Source: CAYSUS01 sp964434165 (GTDB lineage Bacteria; Planctomycetota; Planctomycetia; Pirellulales; Thermoguttaceae). From it: a stretch of DNA of 64,000 nt. Below, in pieces: positions 1-9,059 of the stretch; the first letter of the stretch is position 1, and each line of letters starts with the position of its first letter. A program made the translations under genes and the position numbers. A model generated the notes under the pieces. The model saw nothing but the letters and a program-made list of their open reading frames with translations, did no database searches and was not told the origin of the DNA. Location: positions 4,661 through 68,660 of the forward strand of contig CAYSUS010000035.1 in assembly GCA_964434165.1 (NCBI GenBank), given 5' to 3'.

Positions 1-1
1 G

Positions 2-1522
2 GACAGCTACGTGCGCTGCGGCGGCGGACCCTCGCGCCCCGTGGCCATCTACACGCTGCACGTGATGGACGCCGGCGGGGGGAACCTCACGCAGATCTCC
101 CCGTTCGAGAACTTCGAGTGGACGCCGAGCATCGACGCCGACGGCCGCATCCTTTACGCACGCTGGGATTACGTCGATCGCCACAACATGCCGTTCATGA
201 GCCTGTGGTCCACGCTGCCTGACGGCACCGGAGCCCGCGCCGTGTTCGGCAACTACACCCGCAATCCGCACTGCATCTTCGAGGCCCGCTCGATACCCGG
301 CTCGCGCAAGCTGATCTTCACGGCCTCGGGCCACCACGCCCTGACCGGCGGGAGCCTGGTTCTGCTCGATCCGAGCCGCGGGGCCGACGGGCCGGAGCCC
401 ATGACCCGGCTGACGCCCGAGGTGGCCTTTCCCGAGAGCGAGGGCTGGCCCGCCACCTACTTCGCCAATCCGTACCCGCTGGCAGAAGAACACTACCTGG
501 TGGCCTGGAGCGACTCGCCGCTGCCGCCCGGAACGCCCCGGCCGCAGTGGGGAATGCCGGGGGAGCCGAACGATCTGGGCATTTATCTGTTCGATACGTT
601 CGGCAACCTGAACCTGCTCTACCGCGATCCGCAGATCAGCAGCATGTACCCGCTGCCGATCCGGGCGCGCCGCCGCCCCCCGCAGATCCCCTCGCAGGTC
701 CAGTGGGAGGGCGAGCAGGAAGGACGCATGCTGCTGATCGACGTGTACGCGGGGCTGGAGAACGTCCCGCGCGGCAGCGTCTCGCACCTGCGGATCGTGG
801 GCGTGCCGGCCAAGACCCACCCCACGATGAACCACCCCGTGCTGGGCCTGACGCGCGACGATCCCGGCAAGTTCGTCCTCGGCACGGTGCCGGTCGAGCG
901 CGACGGGTCGGCCCACTTCCGCGTCCCCTCCGGGGTATCGTTCTTCCTCCAGGCGCTCGACGGCGATGGCACCGCCGTGCAGACCATGCGGAGCGTGACC
1001 TACGTGCAGCCGGGCGAGCACACCAGTTGCATCGGCTGCCACGAGCCGCGGCACACGGCCCCGCCCCGCGTCGCCCCGCTGGCCGCGGCCCGCGAGCCCT
1101 CGAAGATCGCCCCGGGGCCCGAGGGCTCCTGGCCGCTCGACTACCGGGTGCTGGTCCAGCCGGTGCTGGAGCGGCACTGCGTCGCCTGCCACAAGCGGGG
1201 CGGGAAGGACCCGACGTTCGACCTGACCGCGGCCCGATCGTACGAGTCGCTGGTCGGCTACGGCAAGCCGAGCCTCCGCGAGCACGTCCAGGCCCGGTAC
1301 CACCAGGGCCGCTCGACCCCCGGGGCCGGGGCCGCGGCCACCAATGCGCTGTGGCCGCTGTTGGAGGCGGGCCATTACGACGTCCGGCTGGACGGGGACG
1401 ACCGCCGGCGCCTGGTGGTGTGGATGGACACCTACGCCCAGCGCCTGGGCTCGTTCGACGCAGCGCAGGAAGCCCGGCTCCGCAAGCTCCGGCAGCGGAT
1501 GGCGGGGATGCTCGCCGAGTGA
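2..1522 (+). CDS. PD40/HZS_alpha-like secreted protein with two haem motifs (5' partial)
   Basis: The reading frame is open to the left edge, so the N-terminus is missing; 506 codons are visible. The N-terminal half has WD40/PD40 beta-propeller character (a TQISPFENFEWTPSID blade, then a LIFTASGHH blade). Two c-type haem motifs follow: CIGCH near visible residue 343 and CVACH near 393. This arrangement matches the family annotated as HZS_alpha or PD40-domain proteins, named after the hydrazine synthase alpha subunit but widespread in planctomycetes without anammox. A periplasmic electron-transfer or carbohydrate-oxidation role is plausible, but the substrate cannot be told. No anammox gene is visible nearby, so hydrazine synthesis should not be inferred. 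It converges with the glycosidase-like gene downstream. Confidence 0.8.
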   Translation, partial: DSYVRCGGGPSRPVAIYTLHVMDAGGGNLTQISPFENFEWTPSIDADGRILYARWDYVDRHNMPFMSLWSTLPDGTGARAVFGNYTRNPHCIFEARSIPGSRKLIFTASGHHALTGGSLVLLDPSRGADGPEPMTRLTPEVAFPESEGWPATYFANPYPLAEEHYLVAWSDSPLPPGTPRPQWGMPGEPNDLGIYLFDTFGNLNLLYRDPQISSMYPLPIRARRRPPQIPSQVQWEGEQEGRMLLIDVYAGLENVPRGSVSHLRIVGVPAKTHPTMNHPVLGLTRDDPGKFVLGTVPVERDGSAHFRVPSGVSFFLQALDGDGTAVQTMRSVTYVQPGEHTSCIGCHEPRHTAPPRVAPLAAAREPSKIAPGPEGSWPLDYRVLVQPVLERHCVACHKRGGKDPTFDLTAARSYESLVGYGKPSLREHVQARYHQGRSTPGAGAAATNALWPLLEAGHYDVRLDGDDRRRLVVWMDTYAQRLGSFDAAQEARLRKLRQRMAGMLAE

Positions 1523-1653
1523 CTTGGCGCCGATCGGAGGGGGTCGCGGGTCTTCTCTCGAAGTGGCCTCCCCGTGCGACCGGCGCCTCAACGAGGGAAG
1601 ACTCCCGACCCCGCCACGACAGGCCCCGAAGCGGCAGGCATAGGACGCGCTCG

Positions 1654-4251
1654 CTAATCCGTCGCGCGCTCCATCGCAATCTGCCGCACGCTGGCCTGCT
1701 GGGGATTCAGCTCGATCCGGGCGCCCTCTTCGCGGCTGGCCCAGCGCCCCAGATGCACGACGATCCTCTTGCACGACGGATCGGCGAGCGGCTCGACGCG
1801 AAGCATGGCCGTCCGGCCGTCGTCGGCGATCTTCAGCTCCATGGTCAGCGGCCCGAAGGGCGTGGCGACGGCGTTGAGCTTGGTGACCATGCGGGGGCGG
1901 GTCCATTCCACGGGCAGGCCTTCGAACAGGTGAAGCTCATCCCCGCGGTCCAGAGCCAGTAGATGCACGGCCAGGCGGACGAATTCGGCGCTGGCCCAGT
2001 TATGCGGCATGTCGCCGACCTTCTTGTACTCCTCGCCCTTGGGCGACTGCTCTTCGCGCCACGCGAGGATCGGGGCGGCATGATTGGCGAACGCGTAGAG
2101 CGTCTGCGCCGCCTTCCGGCCCTCGCCCTGCCACAGCCAGGCGTGCCCGTAAAACGAGGCGAAGTAGTTCCACAGCCCCTCCTTGTCCCAGCCGGTGCCG
2201 TACACCATGCCCTCGCGCTCGGTGGCCTCGAGCATCGCCAGGGTGCCGGCCACGAGCGGATCGTCCCGGTCGAAGAGCTGGCCGGGATACACGGCGTGGC
2301 AGAACGACCATTGGGCGCGTTGCGGAAGGAGCTTCTTGCCCGCCTCGCCCATGTAGGTCGGCAGATAGGCGTTGCCGTGGGCATCCTGGCGCATGTCGCG
2401 CTCGGCGGTCTTTCGGAACGTGGCGTAGAAGTCGTCGTACATCCGCTGCCAGCGGCGCGCCTGGTCGTCCTTGCCGAGCCAGCGTGCCGCCTCCACGGCC
2501 GCGCGCACGCCGACCAGGTTCCAGTACGTGTTGGTGTACTCGTAGCAGTATCGCGGTCCCAGTCCCCCGTCGGGGAAGCCCGGCGGCATGAGCCCGTCGT
2601 CCAGCGTCTCCTCGTTCTGGAGGGACTGCTTTCGGAGCACGGCGATGTAGTCCATCGCCCCTTCGATCGTGGGCCAGACCGACTCCAGCCACGGCTTGTC
2701 CTGCGTGAGGCGCGCGTGCCGCAGGCAGGTCCAGATCACAATGCCGTTTTCCTTATGGTAGCCCTGGAGGATCTCGAACCGGCCGTCCTCCTTCTGGAAC
2801 GCGAGGGTGTACTTCACGCCGCTGCGGGCCTCGTCGCCCGCCCCCAGCATCGTGGCCGCCTCGAGCAGGAACGCCCCGTCCACGATCCACAGGCCGCGGT
2901 AGCAGGTCGGGCCCACCTGGAAGGCCGGCAAGCCCTTCTTGATCTCGCGCGCCTGCCAGATGTTGCGGATCGCCGCGTCGATGAGGCCCTGGATCTGCGG
3001 GTCCGGCACCTCGACGCGGCCCCAAGGCAGCGGCGCATTCGTCCAATAGGCCACGGCCTGCTCGCGGCAGGCGAGGGCCTCTTCGAGCGTCTTCGGCCAA
3101 GGCACGATCCGCCCCCCGCCGCTGTAAAGGACGAAGAAGGCAGCCGTCTCGCCGGGCTCCAGCGCGACTTCCTCCAGGCGGACCACGCGCCGCGTTGCTT
3201 CCGCGGCCTCGACCTGGAGCATCTTGCGCGAGGCGGTAATCGTCTCGTGGCCCTGGATGAGGAGCTTCTGGTCGGAAAGCCGGTCCTCGCATGCCAGGCC
3301 GGTATCGACGACCGCGGCCGGCCGGATCTGCCTGGCCTGTTTCGACGTGTTGGTGACGTGCACGAGGATCATGTCGTTGCGCGCCGGGCCGCCCAGCTTC
3401 GCGTCGGCCAGGGTCACGAGGGCTGCGGAGGTGAGCTTGCCGGCCAGCAGCGCCTCGCCGTCGCGCTCCGTCCCAGCCTCGAAGGCCCACAGGCCGTTGA
3501 GCACCGTATTCTTGTCTTTGGCTTCCTCGGCGGCTTCGATGCGCACGTCGATGGACCCGTCGCCGTCGGTATCCCTGGCGTCGAACCAGAAGGCGCCGGC
3601 CCGGTTCTTGCCCAGCTCCGCGACCGTGTCCACCGTCTCGGGCTCGTCACCCTCGACGCGGAGGACCTGGACCCGCTGGCCGGCCTCGTCCCACCATCCC
3701 TCGCACAGCGCCAGCGCGACGCGGAGGGCGCCGCCCCGCTTGGTGTGAATCTGCAGGTGCAGGGGACCGCCGTAGTGCAGCGCGATGTGGGCCAGCGACG
3801 GGTCCAGGCCCTTCGCCGGTTGCGCCCAGTCGCGCTGGACCCGATGCCCGTCCAGCCGGCGCAATCCGGGGGACTTGCCGTCGGGCGGTGCGGGAAGGCG
3901 CGTGACGGCCAGCGCCTCCTCGACGATCTTCAAGCCCGGCGCTTCGCGCGTCGTGCGCACGAGGGGCACGCGCGGCAAGAGCAATTGCTGGCCGGTCCAG
4001 CGGGCATCCTCGGCGACCGCCACGGAGAGCCGCGTGCCGAACTCCCGCCCCCCCTGGCGGTAGTGATAGAGCAGCGCGCCGCGGCGATCGACGAGGGTCT
4101 TGTGGGGATCGTCGGGCAGGCAGATCGCCGCCTGCCACTCGTGCGGCGCGAACCGGTAATCGACCTTCAGCTCCTCGGCCCGGCTCACGCTGGCCAGGGC
4201 CAGGGCCGCGCCGAGGATCGCGCGCCGCGTGCTCGCAGGGAACAACTTCAT
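1654..4251 (-). CDS. secreted six-hairpin glycosidase-like protein
   Basis: The 865-residue product starts with a signal peptide (basic MKLFPASTRR, a hydrophobic AILGAALALA core, cleavage near SRA-EE). The N-terminal half is beta-rich and resembles a glycosidase supersandwich domain. The C-terminal half (about residues 400-780) looks like an alpha/alpha toroid of the six-hairpin glycosidase superfamily, with aromatic and acidic stretches such as TCYRGLWIVDGAF, TLDDGLMPPGFPDGG and YTNTYWNL. Such proteins are exported polysaccharide-degrading enzymes; I cannot assign a GH family or substrate. The ATG is preceded by GGGAG at a 7-nt spacing, which supports this start. It is divergent from the FixJ-like regulator; about 330 bp separate it from the operator cluster there. 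Confidence 0.78.
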   Translation of the reverse strand: MKLFPASTRRAILGAALALASVSRAEELKVDYRFAPHEWQAAICLPDDPHKTLVDRRGALLYHYRQGGREFGTRLSVAVAEDARWTGQQLLLPRVPLVRTTREAPGLKIVEEALAVTRLPAPPDGKSPGLRRLDGHRVQRDWAQPAKGLDPSLAHIALHYGGPLHLQIHTKRGGALRVALALCEGWWDEAGQRVQVLRVEGDEPETVDTVAELGKNRAGAFWFDARDTDGDGSIDVRIEAAEEAKDKNTVLNGLWAFEAGTERDGEALLAGKLTSAALVTLADAKLGGPARNDMILVHVTNTSKQARQIRPAAVVDTGLACEDRLSDQKLLIQGHETITASRKMLQVEAAEATRRVVRLEEVALEPGETAAFFVLYSGGGRIVPWPKTLEEALACREQAVAYWTNAPLPWGRVEVPDPQIQGLIDAAIRNIWQAREIKKGLPAFQVGPTCYRGLWIVDGAFLLEAATMLGAGDEARSGVKYTLAFQKEDGRFEILQGYHKENGIVIWTCLRHARLTQDKPWLESVWPTIEGAMDYIAVLRKQSLQNEETLDDGLMPPGFPDGGLGPRYCYEYTNTYWNLVGVRAAVEAARWLGKDDQARRWQRMYDDFYATFRKTAERDMRQDAHGNAYLPTYMGEAGKKLLPQRAQWSFCHAVYPGQLFDRDDPLVAGTLAMLEATEREGMVYGTGWDKEGLWNYFASFYGHAWLWQGEGRKAAQTLYAFANHAAPILAWREEQSPKGEEYKKVGDMPHNWASAEFVRLAVHLLALDRGDELHLFEGLPVEWTRPRMVTKLNAVATPFGPLTMELKIADDGRTAMLRVEPLADPSCKRIVVHLGRWASREEGARIELNPQQASVRQIAMERATD

Positions 4252-4578
4252 GGGTTTCTCCCGAAACGTGGGCCTCGACGTGGGATCGCCGCGAGCGGCG
4301 CCTCGGGCCGCCCGGCTGGCCAGCCGCCGTCCGGCCGCAAGACGGCTACCCCATTAGAACACCGGTCCGGTCCCCGATCCACTTGCCGCAGGTCCCGCGA
4401 GTGCGCGGGTCAGGCGGGGGTTTCGGTTGAGGCCGCGGCAGATTCGGCCCCGCGAGCACACGGCCTTGGCTGTCTGGTGAAGGGATGAGGATATTGCCAT
4501 TTGCTAACAGATTCGCAACCTGGTGGTCACTGAAATCTCGCTTGCCGCTAAAGGAATCATGACCTCCGGGTGGTTCAA

Positions 4579-4617
4579 TTTTCGCCCAAGCGAAGTGCGC
4601 TATGCGCTTTGCGAAAA
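4579..4617 (+). promoter_or_regulatory. operator cluster A: two TKCGC-N(3-4)-GCGAA dyads
   Basis: Two dyads lie ahead of the FixJ-like regulator: TTCGC-CCAA-GCGAA (4581-4594) and TGCGC-TTT-GCGAA (4603-4615), starting 22 bp apart. The segment as a whole begins with TTTTCGC and ends with GCGAAAA. The same dyad recurs upstream of two anchor-protein transcription units (18312-18345 and 22519-22604), in the same polarity relative to the gene. The last dyad ends 178 bp before the regulator's ATG. Binding of the regulator's own LuxR-type HTH is inferred, not shown. Confidence 0.6.
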
Positions 4618-4728
4618 CCGGCCGCGGCATGGACGAGGATCGTTCGCACTTGGGGCAGTGCGTGAATTCCGGCCGCGGACATTGGATGCGTTCTCGCGGA
4701 ACATCCCACCAGGGGCCGAAATGGGGGC

Positions 4729-4734
4729 TATACT
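4729..4734 (+). promoter_or_regulatory. possible -10 element of the FixJ-like regulator
   Basis: TATACT matches the sigma-70 -10 consensus at five of six positions and lies 59 bp before the regulator's ATG, downstream of operator cluster A. No recognisable -35 hexamer lies 15-19 bp upstream. That would fit an activator-dependent promoter, but a chance match is possible. Confidence 0.3.
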
Positions 4735-4793
4735 GCCGCCCACGGGAGCGGAGTGTGCGCCGAAAGGGCCGGACGACCAGGCAGCGTGAGACG

Positions 4794-5483
4794 ATGAAGA
4801 GGCACGCGACTCGATCCGAGCCGACCGTGTTCGTCCTGGACGCCTGTGCCTCGGCCCGCGAGGCGATCCGCAGCCTGCTTCAGGCAATGAACGTCGGGTG
4901 CGAGGCCTTCGCCTCGGCCAAGGAGTTCCTCGGCGCCGAAGTCTTCCACCGCTCGGGTTGCCTTGTGACGGAGGTCCGTCTGCCCGACGTCAACGGTTTA
5001 CAGATCCAGCAGCGCCTCGACGAGCAGGGGAGCATGCTGCCGGTGGTGTTTCTCACGGCCGACGGGAGCGTGTCGATCGCCGTCCATGCCATGCGCGCCG
5101 GGGCCGTGCATTTCCTGGAGAAACCGATTCGCGAGCTCGAAGTGTGGGAGGCGATTCAAGAGGCGCTCCAGATCGACCGATGCCACCGGGCCGAGTCGCA
5201 GGAGCGCCGGCAGTACGAGGAGGGGTTGGCCCGTCTCTCGGACAGGGAGCGAGAGCTTCTGGAGATGATCGCGCGGGGCGAGGCGAGCCGCGAGATCGCG
5301 GACCGGCTTGGCGTCTGTACGCGGACCGTGGAATTTCGCCGCCGGGGAATGATGGAGAAGCTCGGAACCGGCTCCCAAGCCGCGTTGATCCGCTACGCCG
5401 TCCTCGCGACGCGCGGAGGCCGATGGGGCAGAAGCGGCGCTCGCGCTGGTGCGCCGGGCGAGATTCCCCTCAAGCCGCGGTGA
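4794..5483 (+). CDS. FixJ/LuxR-family response regulator with degenerate receiver
   Basis: The 229-residue protein pairs an N-terminal receiver (about 10-125) with a LuxR/FixJ C-terminal HTH (about 148-205: LSDRERELLEMI, then EIADRLGVCTRTVEFRR). Aligned on FixJ spacing, the phosphoacceptor Asp is Glu60 (in CLVTEVRLP) and the second acidic-pocket Asp is Ala17. The switch Thr88 and Lys110 are kept at the usual +28 and +50 positions. Phosphorylation by a histidine kinase therefore looks unlikely; Glu may mimic the phosphorylated state. The frame is open further upstream, but this ATG starts right before the conserved receiver strand, and the upstream extension would run into the operator region. 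No histidine kinase is adjacent. It precedes the exosortase operon on the same strand, with a 195-bp gap. Confidence 0.85.
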   Translation: MKRHATRSEPTVFVLDACASAREAIRSLLQAMNVGCEAFASAKEFLGAEVFHRSGCLVTEVRLPDVNGLQIQQRLDEQGSMLPVVFLTADGSVSIAVHAMRAGAVHFLEKPIRELEVWEAIQEALQIDRCHRAESQERRQYEEGLARLSDRERELLEMIARGEASREIADRLGVCTRTVEFRRRGMMEKLGTGSQAALIRYAVLATRGGRWGRSGARAGAPGEIPLKPR

Positions 5484-5678
5484 AGGCCGGGGCCGGCCGA
5501 CGCCCCCGAAGTGCCGGCTCGCCCCCCGAACGATTTGGCAGGGAGCCACGATGGGACCGGGTCGCCCGATCCGGCAGCGTCCCATCCCTTCGATCAAGCC
5601 CATCGCGCAGCCGCGCGTTGGGGCCGCGTGATGGCGTGACCTCCCGATTCCTTCACACCCCTGACGCAGGAAACCGCG

Positions 5679-6665
5679 ATGTCTCGTCCTTCGGGACCTG
5701 ATTCCATGCAGTCGGCCGGGATGGCCCGACGATCGCCGATCGCCGCCGCGGAGTGGACCTCCGCGGTCGGCGCCGCCGTGCTGCTGATCGTTCTGGCCTG
5801 GTCGTACTGCCAGCCGCTGGGGGCGCTTGCGAGCCGCTGGTGGAACGAGCCCGACTACCTCTATGGGTTCCTGGTCCCGGTGTTTGCCGGCTATCTGCTG
5901 TGGACCCGCCGCGAGATGCTGCGTGATCAGGCGTGGCGGGGCAACTGGCTGGGGTCGGTCTTCATCGCGGCGGCGTGGGCCATGCGGTGGGCCTCGGCCT
6001 ACTACTACCATCATCTGCTTGACCCCGCGTCGCTGGTCCCGTGCCTGATTGGCGTGGCCCTGCTGGTGGGCGGCTGGTCGGCGCTGCGCTGGTCGTGGCC
6101 GGCGATCGTGTTTCTCATTTTCATGATCCCGCTGCCCGGCTTCCTCGCCACGCTGCTGAGCCACCCGTTGCAGCGGCTCGCCACGATGGCCAGCACGTAC
6201 CTCATCCAGTCCATCGGCATTCCCGCGGTGTCGCGGGGCAACATCATCGTGCTCTCCCACGAGGAGTTCGGCGTCGCCGAGGCCTGCAACGGCCTCCAGA
6301 TGATGATGATGTATGCCGCGGTAAGCGTGGGCGCGGCGATGGTCTTCGAGCGGACCGCGGTGGAAAAGCTGATCATCGTGCTCAGCGCCATCCCGATCAC
6401 GATGGTGGCGAACATCCTCCGCATCACGGCGACCGTCGTTCTGTGCCAGGTCTTTCCGGGCGAGGGCGTGAAGACGATGTTCCACGACATGGCGGGCTGG
6501 TTCATGATGCCCACGGCCGCGCTGCTCCTCGGGGCCGAGTTGTGGGTGCTGGACCGGGCCTTCGTCGTGCGACCGGAGACGGACGCGCTGGCGGAAGCCC
6601 TGGCCGAAGCCCGGCAAGCGGCAAGCGCTTCGCCGGGCGGGGCGGTGCACGGCGGAACCCCATGA
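5679..6665 (+). CDS. exosortase (XrtU/EpsH-like transpeptidase)
   Basis: The 328-residue polytopic membrane protein has about eight hydrophobic segments and the exosortase triad: Cys203 in the EACNGLQMMMMY motif, Arg248 in ANILRIT, and His269 in MFHDMAGW. The YLYGFLVP segment near residue 61 is also typical. Exosortases recognise C-terminal PEP-CTERM-type signals, cleave them, and transfer the protein to another carrier at the outer surface. Six candidate substrates lie immediately downstream on the opposite strand. The C-terminal 35 residues are Ala- and acid-rich and probably cytoplasmic. The stop overlaps the kinase start by 4 bp (ATGA), which implies translational coupling. An ATG at 5706 is an alternative start. 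Confidence 0.92.
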   Translation: MSRPSGPDSMQSAGMARRSPIAAAEWTSAVGAAVLLIVLAWSYCQPLGALASRWWNEPDYLYGFLVPVFAGYLLWTRREMLRDQAWRGNWLGSVFIAAAWAMRWASAYYYHHLLDPASLVPCLIGVALLVGGWSALRWSWPAIVFLIFMIPLPGFLATLLSHPLQRLATMASTYLIQSIGIPAVSRGNIIVLSHEEFGVAEACNGLQMMMMYAAVSVGAAMVFERTAVEKLIIVLSAIPITMVANILRITATVVLCQVFPGEGVKTMFHDMAGWFMMPTAALLLGAELWVLDRAFVVRPETDALAEALAEARQAASASPGGAVHGGTP

Positions 6666-8929
6666 CGCGCGCATCCGAAGATCCGCTGGTCCCTCAGTCC
6701 GCGGCGTCGCCGCAGGCCGACTCGGCTGCGCTGGTGCCGGCGGTCTGGGGCGGCCCGGTTGATCCCGACGCGGCCGCGTCTCCGGCGCTGTCGGGCCCGG
6801 CCGCCTACCTGCACGCCCTGCGACGCCGGTGGTGGATGGCGGTGCCTCTGGGCCTGTTGTGCGCGGTCGTGGCGGGCGGAGTCGCATGGTCTCTCCACAA
6901 GCCGAGTTACACGGCCCGGGCGCTGCTTCGCGTGTCCACGGCGCAGGAGTCCCTCGTGTTCGAGACGCGCGATTCCGCGGCGCGGCGGAGCTTCGACATC
7001 TACAAGAGCACCCAGCAGCAGCTCCTGAAGAGCGACTTCGTGCTGCTTGCGGCGCTCCGCAAGCCCGAGGTGAGTCGGCTCGAAATCGTGGGCAGGGAGC
7101 AGGATCCCGTGCGGTTCCTCGCCGAGAGCCTCCGCGTGGAATTCCCCGGCAATTCCGAGCTGATGGCGGTGCGGCTCTCGGGCGACGATCCCGAGCAGAT
7201 CAGCACGGTCGTCAACGCGATCGTGGAGGCGTACCTCGTCGAGGTCGTGGACCGGGAGAAGAACGAGCGCCGGCAACGTCTCGACGAGCTGAACGATCTC
7301 TACGTGGCCAAGAGCGACGAGATGCGTCGCAAACGGGTCGATCTGAAGCGGCTGGTGGAGCAGGTGGGGAGCGGAGACCGCGACGCGCTGGCCCTGAAGC
7401 AGCAGATCGCCCTGGAACAGTTCGCCGAATTGCGCCGGGCCCTGGTCCGCGCGCAGTTCGAGGTGGGCCGGCTGGAGAGCGAGTTGCGCGTTCAGAAGGC
7501 GAACCTCGAGAAGTTCGAGCAAGTCGAGATCAGCGACGCGGAGGTCGCCTCCGCGGCGCGGGCCGATCCGGCCATGACCGCCCTGGACGAGCGGCGGACC
7601 CGCCTGGAGGCCCTGATCGAGGAGTACCGGCAGCGCGTGGCCGACAGCCGCGTTGCCCAGTACCTGGAGAAGCCCCAGAGCGATCTCCAGGCGCTCCGGC
7701 AGGAGTGGGCCGACGCGCTCCAGGCCCGCAAGGAAGAGCTCCGGCGGCGAAGACGCGACCTGCTGGAGGAACGCAGGGCGGACCTGGAGACGCAACTGGC
7801 CATGGCCGTCGAGCAGGAGACCCAGATTCAGAAGGACCTGGAGGAAAGCCGCAAGCGGGCCGAGCAGTTCGGCGGCTCGTCCATCGAGGTGGAGATGATG
7901 CGCGCGGAGATCTCCCACCTGGAGGGCGTGCTGAACCCGATCGCCGCCGAGCGCGAGCGGCTTCGCGTCGAGGTGGCCACGGCCGCCCGCGTGCAACGGC
8001 TCCAGGAGGCACGACCGCCTACCGTGGTGGACAACGAGTCCCAGGCCCATCGGAAGGTCCTCCTGACCGGCCTGGCGGGCTTTGGCTTGCCGTTTGTCGG
8101 CATCCTCTTCTGGGAGGCCCGCAAGCAGCGGGTCAACACGCCGTCCGACGTGACCGCGCGGCTGAGACTCAACCTGCTGGGCACGCTGCCACCGAACCTC
8201 CCCAAGCGCTGGTATCCGAGGCTCACCAAACGCAACGGCCGCGCCCAGGGGGCGGCGACGGTCCGCGAGGCGATCGACGGCATCATCGCCAGCTTGCTTC
8301 ACGAGACCGAGGCCCGCGACTCGATGGCGGTTCTCATCTCCAGCGCCACGAGCGGTGAGGGTAAGACCACCTTAGCGACCCAGTTGGCCACGGGGCTCGC
8401 CCGGATCGGGTACCGAACGCTGCTGCTGGACTTCGACTTGCGCCGGCCCGCCCTGGCCCGCCTCTTCGGAGTCCCCTCCGCGCCTGGGGTCAGCGAGGTG
8501 CTTCGAGGGGAAACCCCGCTCGAGGCGGCCTCGCAGAGCACCGGAATCGACCGTCTGTCCCTGTTGGCCGCCGGGTCGTGGACCCCGCGGTCGCTGGCGG
8601 TTCTGGCCGGCGAGGCCATTCGCCGGTTCTTCGACGAGGCGCGGCGGCGGTTCGACTTCGTGGTCGTGGACGGCGGGCCGGTCCTCCCGGTCGCCGAATC
8701 GCGCCTCCTGGCCCGCCACGTGGACCGCGTCGTGCTCTCGGTACTGCGCGACGTGAGCCGGGCCCCGCAGGTCCTGGCCGCTCGGGAGATGCTTCTCGCC
8801 TTTGGCGCGCCGAGCGTGGAAGCCGTGGTCACCGGCTACTGGGAGGAGGCCTATTACAGCAGCGATCCCGAGCCCGCCGCCCAGCCGGAGCTCGCCGGCT
8901 CGGCCGCAGTCGGCGCGGAGCTATCTTGA
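6662..8929 (+). CDS. Wzz-domain polysaccharide-synthesis tyrosine autokinase (BY-kinase)
   Basis: The 755-residue protein joins a chain-length-determinant domain to a bacterial tyrosine kinase. The Wzz part has a first membrane helix near residues 57-78 (WWMAVPLGLLCAVVAGG), a long periplasmic coiled coil (about 195-450) and a second helix near 462-482. The cytoplasmic ATPase has Walker A (SATSGEGKTT, about 561-570), Walker A' (LLLDFDLRRP, about 586) and a Walker B-like segment FVVVDGGP (about 666), where the usual DTPP is changed. The tyrosine tail is short, with only YW and YY. Such proteins regulate exopolysaccharide assembly, a known partner of exosortase systems. The start overlaps the exosortase stop by 4 bp. 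Confidence 0.92.
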   Translation: MTRASEDPLVPQSAASPQADSAALVPAVWGGPVDPDAAASPALSGPAAYLHALRRRWWMAVPLGLLCAVVAGGVAWSLHKPSYTARALLRVSTAQESLVFETRDSAARRSFDIYKSTQQQLLKSDFVLLAALRKPEVSRLEIVGREQDPVRFLAESLRVEFPGNSELMAVRLSGDDPEQISTVVNAIVEAYLVEVVDREKNERRQRLDELNDLYVAKSDEMRRKRVDLKRLVEQVGSGDRDALALKQQIALEQFAELRRALVRAQFEVGRLESELRVQKANLEKFEQVEISDAEVASAARADPAMTALDERRTRLEALIEEYRQRVADSRVAQYLEKPQSDLQALRQEWADALQARKEELRRRRRDLLEERRADLETQLAMAVEQETQIQKDLEESRKRAEQFGGSSIEVEMMRAEISHLEGVLNPIAAERERLRVEVATAARVQRLQEARPPTVVDNESQAHRKVLLTGLAGFGLPFVGILFWEARKQRVNTPSDVTARLRLNLLGTLPPNLPKRWYPRLTKRNGRAQGAATVREAIDGIIASLLHETEARDSMAVLISSATSGEGKTTLATQLATGLARIGYRTLLLDFDLRRPALARLFGVPSAPGVSEVLRGETPLEAASQSTGIDRLSLLAAGSWTPRSLAVLAGEAIRRFFDEARRRFDFVVVDGGPVLPVAESRLLARHVDRVVLSVLRDVSRAPQVLAAREMLLAFGAPSVEAVVTGYWEEAYYSSDPEPAAQPELAGSAAVGAELS

Positions 8930-9059
8930 AGGCAGATCGGACCGTTGAATCGTCGTCTTGCCGACAGGTCGCCGCGCGGCAGGCAGACGGAAGTCCCTAC
9001 TACGATCGAGTTGACAAGTCGCGCGGCAGTTGCGTCATCCTGGGGGGAATGAGTACGCC

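Noticed and set aside
2..1522. Evidence for anammox metabolism
   Set aside because: The HZS_alpha-type name reflects domain similarity only; no hydrazine synthase or hydrazine dehydrogenase partner is visible.
1963..4488. An 841-codon plus-strand frame opposite the glycosidase-like gene
   Set aside because: It is a GC-driven shadow: Arg/Gly/Val/Leu-rich and without motifs, while the minus frame has a signal peptide and a family-like domain.
4346..4630. A small minus-strand frame of 94 codons over operator cluster A
   Set aside because: It has no ribosome-binding site or signature, and the region is better explained as regulatory.
4998..8302. Long minus-strand frames opposite the regulator, exosortase and kinase genes
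   Set aside because: They overlap genes with clear catalytic motifs and are themselves Arg/Pro/His-rich with no ribosome-binding sites.
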